From: Psococerastis gibbosa | Taxonomy: Eukaryota; Arthropoda; Insecta; Psocodea; Psocidae | Reading direction: 5' to 3' | DNA length: 64,000 nucleotides | Assembly (NCBI GenBank): GCA_963971405.1 | Contig: OZ020487.1 | Span: 29,125,371 to 29,189,370 of the forward strand | Notes under the pieces: generated by a model | Told to the model about the DNA's origin: nothing | Databases searched by the model: none | What the model saw: the letters and a program-made list of their open reading frames with translations, nothing else | Made by a program: the position numbers and the translations under genes | Shown: positions 56,005 through 64,000 of the stretch, in pieces | Position numbering within the stretch: the first letter of the stretch is position 1 | Layout: the number at the start of each line of letters is the position of its first letter

Positions 56005-56170
56005 ATGAATGAATGGAAGTTGTATTGTAGTGTAAAACAATTAATACAAAATAATTGTAAGGCCGCCCTATTTTCCACAATTTTCCCTGCCCCAAACTAA
56101 AATATTAAAAAAAAAAATTGACAAACTTGAACATTAATGACATCTCACATTAATATCTACGGCCAGCTTC
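56005..56170 (-). repeat. LINE 3' end related to 33820-34025
   Basis: The GAAT repeat followed by AATACAAAATAATTGTAAGG resembles the 3' end of the fragment at 33820 (AATACAATAATTGTAAAG) in the same orientation. The adjoining minus frame is short and not convincingly homologous. Confidence 0.4.
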
Positions 56171-56711
56171 CTCTTAATGGCCGTGCCCAACACCCGTTGT
56201 AATGTCTCGGCGTCATATTCCAATGCATGGTGGTGCCGTCTCCAGCGTTACTTACCAGGAAGGGTGGTTGAAACGGCCATTAATCTGCCGAAAAAATTGT
56301 CTTCTGCCCCGTTTCGTTTAACTAGTGCCTGTAAGACGATCAAAAATTATTATTTTTAGTCTTTACCACAACGTGACTGATTAATTGAGGAAATTTTGTT
56401 GGTGGGCTGTCTGCGGGACCGTGACGACTTCAGAGAATTGTTGCTGATGCCATTATCTGTTGAATTGACCTTTGCCTTGGACCACTCACTGCGGCCTGAT
56501 ATCATTTGGCCCCGACACTGATATCTATTCGCTAGCCTCATGATCTATCAGTCAGCATGCGAAATGATGACTATTATCTCATGAAAAGCTACTATCATAT
56601 TCCTGTCTGCCATTAATCTCTTCTTACGGTGGTTTCCTAAAGTTCTATAAGAGAGATGGGACATTCGAGCGCGGCAAAAATATTTTTTGTTGGGAAGTGA
56701 ATGTAGTAACC

Positions 56712-56790
56712 TTATTGGTATTAGTCGAGCTGCGACACGTCTCCGATCGCATGGTGTGTAGAGACTCGCACAAGTAATAGCAGGCTCAAT
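56712..56790 (-). repeat. Dispersed repeat family E, fragment
   Basis: GACACGTCTCCGATCGCATG and TGTAGAGACTCGCAC are the reverse of the copies at 24370 and 26488. Confidence 0.55.
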
Positions 56791-56944
56791 ATAGAGACGG
56801 TGGGAATGTTGTATCTTATAAAATAGATGGTGGCATGCTCCATCCGAGTCCTCCGCACAAGGACGTGTCAGCAGTAATACAGGTAGAAATCATTCAGGCT
56901 TCGTATATACATTGGCACACAACCTTATCCAGTATTGAACCTAA

Positions 56945-57337
56945 AGCGCTTATTCCACCGACCGGCTAGGGCTAAATACAAATACGGTGACGTGGTTATA
57001 CAGATATCATTAATGAAGGCGGGGTTTCCACCGACCTCCCATTGCAGAATGCAAATAACATTGACGGAGATTTTTGTTTTACTCTACGCCATAGTTAAAA
57101 TTGATCATTGATCATAGAGTAAAATCACAACTAAACTAAAATTAAAAAATTGCGTCATGGGATATCTTAATAACAAACATTTTAATAGATTTCTATAAAA
57201 AGAGAAACAATCATTTCCGTCAATGTCATTTGCATTCTGCAATGCGAGGTCAGTGGAAACCCCGCCGAAGTCTTGAATGTCTGTTACCACGTCACCGTAT
57301 TTGTATTTAGCCGTAGCCGGTCGGTGGAAACCGCGCC
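56945..57337. mobile_element. Composite foldback element, copy 4
   Basis: Arms AGCGCTTATTCCACCGACC and GGTCGGTGGAAACCGCGCC: the left outer end is of the ATTCCA type and the right of the TTTCCAC type, so the ends are mixed. The left loop segment is altered (GTGGTTATACAGATATCATT) while the right keeps GTCTTGAATGTCTGTTACCAC. The inner element at 57018-57266 and the core are as in copies 1-3. Confidence 0.78.
57018..57266. mobile_element. Inner element nested in copy 4
   Basis: It begins GGCGGGGTTTCCACCGACCT and ends GTGGAAACCCCGCC. The surrounding loop bases have decayed to GAA on each side. The core contains ATTGATCATTGATCATAG. Confidence 0.7.
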
Positions 57338-57339
57338 TT

Positions 57340-58640
57340 GGGTCACACTGCAACCCCGTCTCATTTGCATAGGTTGTAGGTATTGTGGCGCCCCCTTTTT
57401 GCCCTTCAACATCTGGTCCTTCCAGTCTGTAGAATTGCAGAGAGAGGGTGTTTCCACCGATGATTTGGACAAATTGTTTATGGCCCAGTAGTGGAATTGA
57501 CCAAAAACAACTAAAGCCATTTACTTTATAAATACTTCAAGAGAAGGCTTCGAGTAGTAAAAGGGGGTTCTGTAGTTATTTAAGACAACCAGTGTGGGTA
57601 AATAATAGGGTCTACGTACCTTTATCTTTTTCTTCTATCTTAAAAGATAGAAGAGTAAAATTACTCTTGAAGCAAATATTTCTTTTTTATATATTCCATT
57701 GATGGCTCAATCAATTTCTGGCCCATTCGTTCAAAAATACAGTAGCCGTCAGACGTATCGACTTTCCGACCAAAATATGAAAACATTAGCCATATAAGTT
57801 AGTATAACTCAGTAGGTACCGTACGCTGAGTGTCAGACTGTCATAATAATTTTTCTACTGTTAATAAATAAGGTGGCAGTATCGCACTTACTTTGTTGAC
57901 GTACGTACTGCTACTCTTTTCTTTTTCCACGGCTCATCCCCTGGGGGGGGGGGGGGTCGGCAGTATAGTATAGCACAGGCTTTTGTCGATGGCGTCTTTG
58001 TGGGAGAGCCTTCTGTCTGGATATTTCTTTCCTATCGCTATTGTTTTGATATTTTGGCGGGAAAGTCACCATAAAGGTCTGACCACTACGGTGGCTTGAA
58101 TTGTGTACGGCACCAACTGAATGAAATTTATGCTTGCGCAGAACTTCCCTAAAATCCACTGTGCTGCCTGTTAGTATTGTTAGCTCACCCCCCAACTCCC
58201 TCCCCACCTAAAGAATTTCGCTAACTTATAGCGATGACTGTGGTGGTGTCAATACCATAGGCTATCACGTTTTTAATGGCTGCTCAACGTTTGACCTGTC
58301 TTGTCTCGCTTATTGCTGACGCTTTTTATCAAACATCTGCTTGTCCTCTTTACTGTGACCCCTGCAGACTCCAAAATACGTCATAGGCCTCCCCACAGTG
58401 ATGTGCTCATGACTTTTCAACTTTGGCCTTTCAATGTAGTTATTGAAATCGATCATATTATTATTGCTTTCGCGTAATTGAGGACATGTTTCTTGAATGA
58501 ATATTGACGCCACGGTGATTGGCGGATGTTTTTTTCCTCTAAATAGGCTGGCCTTAGTTAATGCTGGTCAACCCGGGATCACCCCAAAATCTGTTATTTG
58601 TTTATTGTTTTCCTGTTTATACGTTAGTATGAGGAAAACA
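57340..58640. other. No gene recognised
   Basis: It includes a G run at about 57941-57953. Open frames at 57911-58207 and 58310-58513 show no recognisable domains. Confidence 0.4.
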
Positions 58641-58850
58641 TTGGGAAATTTCGAAATTTCAGTGGGTGTACACGTTTTGAGGTCCCAGAAACCCATCAAA
58701 TGAGTGGTTTTTAGGAAATCTTGGTTTATCTGCCTGTGCTTCGATTTGTGGGGAAACTGATTGGTGAATTTTGATGAAATTTGACATGACTGTATATAGG
58801 TTCACAAAACACAATCTCGGAATGTTTTTTTTTTTTTTTTTTTTTTTTTT
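58641..58850 (+). repeat. Dispersed repeat family F
   Basis: TACACGTTTTGAGGTCCCAG, TTTGATGAAATTTGACATG and ATAGGTTCACAAAACAC match 36750-36890. It ends in a T run of about 26. Confidence 0.6.
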
Positions 58851-59350
58851 TTGTTAACTCAACTTTGTGGTTTTATCATCCAAAAACTAAAAAAAACACG
58901 GCTAAAATATTTTTTTCTCAAAAACGGCTCCAAGGGTTTCTTATAAATTCATATTGTATATTAGGGGTATTCACTCTCCGGTATTTAGCATGCTAAATCG
59001 TGTTAAATATAACCCCTGGGGTTCGCTACATCCATCGTATATGTAAATGAGACCCTTCAGCCTTTTCGGCATTCTACTGTCTTTCTCAGGATCCATGTGT
59101 CGCCTCAGGCCCAACCTGAACTGAACTTACCCGTGCGCTGGCGTCATTTAAAGAAAATAATAATTGTGGAATAGCTTTTTATATGTTTGATTTGGGTGAT
59201 TTCATTCTATCCAGCATACAGTAATTATTACCACCTTTTTTATTCTTAGATTTTAAACTTGTATCAATTTCCGGTAGTCATTAGGTGGTATGCCATAATA
59301 TACATTGTAGTGTTATATTGTATATGTATATAACACTGACATTAAATTAA

Positions 59351-59465
59351 CTTTGGACCTCCTCGTTATAACCGAAATTAGAGGATATGGAAGAAACTTT
59401 ACTTGGGGGGGGGGGGGGGATTCGAACCCACGATTTACGCCTAACCGGGGCGTCGTCTAAAAGGT
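59351..59465 (-). repeat. tRNA-like SINE, family C, with G run
   Basis: CCTCCTCGTTATAACCGAAA and the reverse-strand box B (GATTCGAACCC) match the copy at 27006. A run of about 14 G sits where the other copy has GGCAGGATTCG. Confidence 0.6.
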
Positions 59466-59469
59466 TTAG

Positions 59470-59600
59470 AAAAATTAGATTGGACATTTATTATTTATTA
59501 TTTTATTTTATTTTATATTTTGTAAAAGGGGGGCCCAGCGCGGACTTGTCCTTTGGGCTCCCCTTATTCCAACACTAAAATACATTAATGTAAAACATGC
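59470..59600 (-). repeat. Possible LINE 3' end, as at 2095-2204
   Basis: A TTTTA-rich stretch (a tail when read on the minus strand) precedes GGGGGGCCCAGCGCGG and TTGGGCTCCCCTTATTCC. It directly abuts the SINE at 59351. Confidence 0.4.
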
Positions 59601-60984
59601 ATCAACATGACTAGTATATATGTTATTTTTCCCCTATTTAACAGTAAAATGTTTGTAAATTTCTCGCTCAGCAGTTGTATGCTGTACGAAGACTGTAAGC
59701 TTGCCATAAAAAACTTATTTCTGTTACATTTGCCACGTTTGTAGGTAAACTGTTCTGATTTTATAGTGTTTATCTTTCAAATATTAGTGAAATCTAAATA
59801 AATTAATTACATAAAAAACTGTTATCGGGAGCACATTTGCTAACGAGGTTACCCTAGGACCGTCTAAAACAGTTTGCCCTTTAATTAACTCCGAGCAACT
59901 CCTAGTAGGTATGCATCGGTGCGCGGTACATGAATGTGTCATAGGATTGAATACCTAGTGTGAAATGCCAGATGTTGATATTCCGGCGGCCATATACCGG
60001 CCTGTAGTGGAAGATTTATTTAAGAACGCTGTAACAACATTATTTTGTTTTTTGTTCAAATTGCGTAGAAAAGCCTTGAAAATGAAAATCAAGGCGTAAA
60101 TGTCATGTCAGCCTCCGGTCAACTTAAAAAAAATAATTGATTGTCAAAATAATTTGAAATATGCGCAATATGGCGGGAAGGTCATGACGTGACTTATACG
60201 TCAATCGGTATTGAGTATATGAGGCTGACAACTATAGTATGAGTAGCTCAGTTCTGTTCAGTTGTGGTTTGGTGCGGTACATATAACTGTACTTCCATAT
60301 TAGTGTTTTTTGTCGAAGGAGGACAATTGTGATTTCGAATGCAATCGAAATCACAATTTGACCAGTAAAAACTTGAAAATTCTTCCTCAGGTGAGAAGTT
60401 CTTTGTTTTAGTTTTTATAGTATGAAGTGAAATCTTGTGGTTTTTATGAATTTTTGTTGTCCATTTTGCCCTCAGTTTCGCTATGATCTATCGTGTTATG
60501 TTTTAATTCGCAGTTAATTAATTTGCGTCTACACACAATATACCTGTATATACGATGTCAGTCAAATGCCGGATAAGTATTATAAATTGGTGCTCAATGC
60601 CATATGGGCGTTTATGGGGAATATAATGATGTCTCTTTTCATTGTGACTATGCCAAGTTTTTCTTGGTTTTTCTATTCGATTTCTTTTTTCGAAGTCTTT
60701 GTAACTGTAATTTCTCAACTTTTAAGTATGCAAAAATGTTAAAATTAGCGCTTGCGTCGTCGTTCCTTTGGCACAGATACACACGAACGCTCCCTCACTG
60801 TATGCAACGTCCTAAAATAATTATTACGTTATGAACAATGTACATACGGTACGGTAATTATACAGTAAGCTTATATTAAATTTCAAGTGTTTGAGTCAAT
60901 TGAGCTCATTGCTTTGTTGAACGTTGTAGTGTCAAAGTGCTAATGAATCACATCATCCTCGTCCATTTGTAGAATTCGTGGCAA
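59601..60984. other. No gene recognised
   Basis: AT-rich. A short hairpin (TTGTGATTTCGA and TCGAAATCACAA) lies at about 60327-60358. No exons found. Confidence 0.4.
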
Positions 60985-61074
60985 TTAGATTAGATTAGAT
61001 TAGTAATGGGGCGATGCTGCTACTTGAGCTTGGCTCACTTTGACCTTAAAGATCTATTGTGAATCCCCGTACTT
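60985..61074 (-). other. 3' UTR and TAATC-repeat tail of the right-edge LINE
   Basis: Downstream of the ORF2 stop, about 70 bases lead to a terminal (TAATC)n tail (AATCTAATCTAATCTAAT on the minus strand), at 60985-61004. Short simple-repeat tails are typical of intact non-LTR 3' ends. The TTAGATTAGATTAG seen on the plus strand should not be mistaken for a telomeric repeat. Confidence 0.8.
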
Positions 61075-63999
61075 TTAGTCCTGGTCAGTCAGCAGGTCCC
61101 GTAAAAACCTGCACAACTGCCCAGGGGCCAACTGGCAAGCCTCCCTTGGTGATAGAAACCAAGAGGACGTTGCTAGCAGCCGTCTGTTCTTTACTGCCGG
61201 ACACGAGCAGATGATATGCTCAGCAGTCTCAGCCTTTTCTTTGCAGAATCGGCAGGTGTCATTCAAGACTTTACCCATGTTCTTTAAATGGTAGTTCACG
61301 TGGCAGTGTCCTGTGAGTGCACCTGTAAGTACCTTAAGTTCAGGCTTGCTGAGGTTCAGTGCTTTGGCGGTATAGCTCTTAGAGTGAGTGAGGAATATTT
61401 TGGATTGTCTGTGGCCTGTGACAGACTTCCAGTATGCTTCCTTTCTCTTTTCTTCCCATAGGCCAATCTCTAGGGTTTGGCGGTTTCTCGGGAAGGCGCA
61501 GAAGGGTTCAGGCCCAATGAAGGGTAGCGCGCTCCCTTCTCTCGCCAAGGCGTCGGCATTTTCATTGCCTTCGATCCCGGCGTGTCCTGGAACCCACATG
61601 AGGGTGACTTTATTCGTCACTCCCAATGCGTTGAGTGCAAGCATACATTCCCACACCTGCTTGGACTCGTAGCTACTCGAGTCCAGCGCAAGAAGGGAAG
61701 CCATGCTGTCGGAGATAATGAATATCTTGCTGTGGCGGTAAGCACGTTTAATGCAATGCGCCGCACATGCGCGTATGGCATGTATTTCGGCTTGGAAGAC
61801 TGTGGGTTGGGATCCCATGGGGATGACTAAGTTGAGTCGTGGCCCATAAACCCCCGCCCCTGTACCTCCGTTTTCTATTTTTGACCCATCAGTATAAAAT
61901 CTTAATGAGCCGTATGGAAAGACTACCTCTCCGTCAGTCCATTTTTTCCGGCTTTCCAATATAACCGAGAAATTCTTTGAGAATTGAAAAGTTGTCTCCA
62001 TGGAGTCTGAGAACATAACCTCCGGAACCTTGCACTCATTAAGAATGCGTAAGTGTCCGGTAAGGTCGCCAGGCTTTAGTCCATGGCTTTTCTTAATGCG
62101 ATAGGCCCACTTAGCTGCCTCACTCTCGATGAAAATCGGGAGTGGTGGTAGGTTCAATAGGACCTCCATGGCAGCCGTGGGGCACGAACGGGATGCTCCC
62201 GTGATCGCGAGGCAAGCCAGCCTCTGTAGTTTGGTGAGAGATTTTGCTCCCTTTTTGCTCTTATGCAGTCTAGGCCACCAAATTAGCGCCGCATAGCTAA
62301 TTATAGGTCGCACAATGGACTTATATAGCCAGTCCGTTACTTTCGGCTTAAGCCCCCACGTTCTACCCACCATTCTGCTCGTAAGAAATAAGGCGTTTCG
62401 CGCCCTGCTTACAGCCTGGTCCAGATGCAGGCTCCATGTGAGCTTCCGGTCAAGGATAACACCAAGATATTTGGTGCTATCTGTGAGGGCTAAACGCACC
62501 CCGCTGAGGGTGGGAGCTTTAATATTAAGCTTCAACTTCCTCGTGAACGGGACCAGGGTGGTTTTTTTAGGATTTATATTCAGTCCTTCAGAAAGGCACC
62601 AATTATGGGCTATGGTTAAGGCCCTTTGCATTCGCTCAGAGACAAGAGCGTCATGCTGGCCTCGCACCAAGATCACCAAATCATCCGCATAGCCGCAGAC
62701 GTCGTACCCATCTTGCCCTAGTGCAGTTAGCAGCCCGTCGACCACCAGAGACCAGAGGAGGGGGGAGAGGCATCCGCCTTGTGGGCAGCCCTCACCTGGC
62801 GTGGCTGTGATCGAGTCTGTGCCGAGTACCATTGAGATAATTCGGCTTTCTAGCGATGTCATGATCCAGTCTGCTACGACTGGCTCAACGCCTCTCTTTT
62901 CTAATGCATTCATGATTGATTTACGAGGCGTGTTGGAAAATGCCCCTTCTACGTCAATAAATGCGCATAGGGCTATCTCTTTGAACTCTAGAGCCTTTTC
63001 CAGTTTCCTGGTTAGACTGTGTAGAGCCGAGATGGTTGATTTACCTTTTTGGTAAGCAAATTGACACTTATGCAGGGGGTTCCGCATCAGCAGATCGCCT
63101 CTGATATAGTTATCAATAATCTTCTCCATCGTTTTCAAAAGGAAGGATGAGAGACTGATAGGACGAAAGGATTTAGCTTCGGTACTAGGGCGATTTCCAG
63201 CCTTTGGTATGAAGCTCACTTTCACCTCCCTCCAGGGTGTGGGAATGTGCGACCACGCAAAGCTCGCACGAAATAGAGCTAGCAGATCCGCCATGAGAAT
63301 CTGAAGCCCCTTCTGCAAGAGGGCCGGATACACGCCATCGCCCCCTGGAGATTTAAAGGGCTTGAAGGACTTAATAGCCCAAGTAACCCTATCTTTTGTA
63401 AAGAGTTTTCGACCCAGTTTCCATGCTCCCCGCTTAGGGCGTTTACGCGCTGCGCGGGTGGGCGTCGTACCGCCGACTATGTTGGAGCCTGGAAAGTGGG
63501 TGTCAAGGAGCACCTCCAACGTCTCAGTACCTGACTGAGTGTAGGTGCCATCCCCTTTTTTAAGCTCACCCATGCCGTTGTTATGGGTCTTAGCCATAAC
63601 TTTATGCAGGCGAGCTGCAGTCGGTGTCTCGTTGATCCCTTGACAGAATGAACGAAATGACTGCCGTTTTGCTTTCCGCAGCTCTCGAGAGTACTCAGCT
63701 AAAGCGGTTTTGTAGACAGCATGGTGATTCGAATCCCTGCTGCTTGACCACTTGTTGTAAAGCCGTCTCGTTTTCTTGCGCAGTTTTGATAGCTCCTTAT
63801 TCCACCATGGTGCATCACCATCAGATTTCGGAGCTACCTGTGCACAGCTAGACTCAAAAGCATTTTTAATTTTGTTATGCAGGTTAAGGGAGGCATTTTC
63901 AATCTCATCTATATTATTTAGATCGTGTGTCCTCGGACCCTCCCTATCTAACAGACTTAGATATTTATTCCAGTCTGTGCGTCTCGGGTTTCTTCTCAT
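61075..63999 (-). CDS. Non-LTR retrotransposon ORF2: reverse transcriptase-RNase H (5' partial)
   Basis: A 974-residue frame open to the window edge. RT motifs: FIDVEGAF (about residue 346), GCPQGGCLSPLLW, and the active site YADD (about 436). RNase H: FYTDGS (703), FQAEIHAIRA, ISDSMASLLAL and WVPGHAGIEGNENADALARE (about 803), with the expected acidic residues. A CCHC knuckle, CRFCKEKAETAEHIICSC (about 916), precedes the stop. The upstream APE-type endonuclease expected for this type lies outside the window. RNase H in ORF2 points to the I/LOA/R1 side of non-LTR elements rather than Jockey or CR1. No stop or frameshift, so the copy is young. Confidence 0.95.
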   Translation of the reverse strand: MRRNPRRTDWNKYLSLLDREGPRTHDLNNIDEIENASLNLHNKIKNAFESSCAQVAPKSDGDAPWWNKELSKLRKKTRRLYNKWSSSRDSNHHAVYKTALAEYSRELRKAKRQSFRSFCQGINETPTAARLHKVMAKTHNNGMGELKKGDGTYTQSGTETLEVLLDTHFPGSNIVGGTTPTRAARKRPKRGAWKLGRKLFTKDRVTWAIKSFKPFKSPGGDGVYPALLQKGLQILMADLLALFRASFAWSHIPTPWREVKVSFIPKAGNRPSTEAKSFRPISLSSFLLKTMEKIIDNYIRGDLLMRNPLHKCQFAYQKGKSTISALHSLTRKLEKALEFKEIALCAFIDVEGAFSNTPRKSIMNALEKRGVEPVVADWIMTSLESRIISMVLGTDSITATPGEGCPQGGCLSPLLWSLVVDGLLTALGQDGYDVCGYADDLVILVRGQHDALVSERMQRALTIAHNWCLSEGLNINPKKTTLVPFTRKLKLNIKAPTLSGVRLALTDSTKYLGVILDRKLTWSLHLDQAVSRARNALFLTSRMVGRTWGLKPKVTDWLYKSIVRPIISYAALIWWPRLHKSKKGAKSLTKLQRLACLAITGASRSCPTAAMEVLLNLPPLPIFIESEAAKWAYRIKKSHGLKPGDLTGHLRILNECKVPEVMFSDSMETTFQFSKNFSVILESRKKWTDGEVVFPYGSLRFYTDGSKIENGGTGAGVYGPRLNLVIPMGSQPTVFQAEIHAIRACAAHCIKRAYRHSKIFIISDSMASLLALDSSSYESKQVWECMLALNALGVTNKVTLMWVPGHAGIEGNENADALAREGSALPFIGPEPFCAFPRNRQTLEIGLWEEKRKEAYWKSVTGHRQSKIFLTHSKSYTAKALNLSKPELKVLTGALTGHCHVNYHLKNMGKVLNDTCRFCKEKAETAEHIICSCPAVKNRRLLATSSWFLSPREACQLAPGQLCRFLRDLLTDQD

Positions 64000-64000
64000 A

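Noticed and set aside
60985..61004. TTAGA-type repeat that resembles telomeric DNA
   Set aside because: It is only about four units and sits exactly at the 3' end of the LINE, as its tail.

Overview
This is a 64-kb piece of an animal nuclear genome, most likely an arthropod and probably an insect (an inference from the gene models, compact introns and mobile-element content; the species cannot be fixed from sequence alone). It is AT-rich, with ordinary GT-AG introns, few genes and a very dense load of small transposons. There are no bacterial-style operons.

Three protein-coding genes are recognised with confidence. PPP1R8/NIPP1 (minus, 32012-36508, five coding exons, 338 aa) is an FHA-domain regulator of protein phosphatase 1. 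BSDC1 (minus, 40105-44815, seven coding exons, 336 aa) is a BSD-domain protein. The timeless/TIMEOUT replication-fork gene (plus, 49939-53883, 1314 aa) has its whole coding sequence in one exon, unlike its neighbours. Two further minus-strand genes are seen only as 5' parts: an acidic Ser-rich protein (exons at 20358-20625 and 17278-17478) and a possible secreted or membrane protein (25660-25808).

The rest is mostly mobile DNA. At the right edge is a long, uninterrupted non-LTR retrotransposon ORF2 (RT, RNase H, CCHC; minus, 61075-63999) with a short 3' UTR and a TAATC-repeat tail. Degraded non-LTR fragments lie at 1079-1360, 12300-12560, 31841-31980, 34025-34831, 44090-44215 and 53987-54380. 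Seven small non-autonomous hAT-like elements are present; four have 8-bp target duplications matching at 7 or 8 positions, two match at 6 of 8, and one has none visible. There are also a pogo-like element in a BSDC1 intron, several long-arm hairpin elements, tRNA-like SINEs and other dispersed repeats, often nested in one another.

The most unusual content is a family of foldback elements flanked by TTA or TAA. They share a short outer end (GGCGCCCATTCCA or GGCGGGGTTTCCAC) and a near-constant loop (GGTAGCAGACATT) joined by different, fully paired arms. Ten family members, counting a diverged one at about 16900-17259, are scattered through the window. Four carry a second terminal-inverted-repeat element exactly in the loop. 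Arm differences between copies are compensated on the opposite arm.

The first 453 bases are almost identical to 9506-9962 and abut a 200-N gap, which probably marks an assembly overlap rather than a biological duplication.
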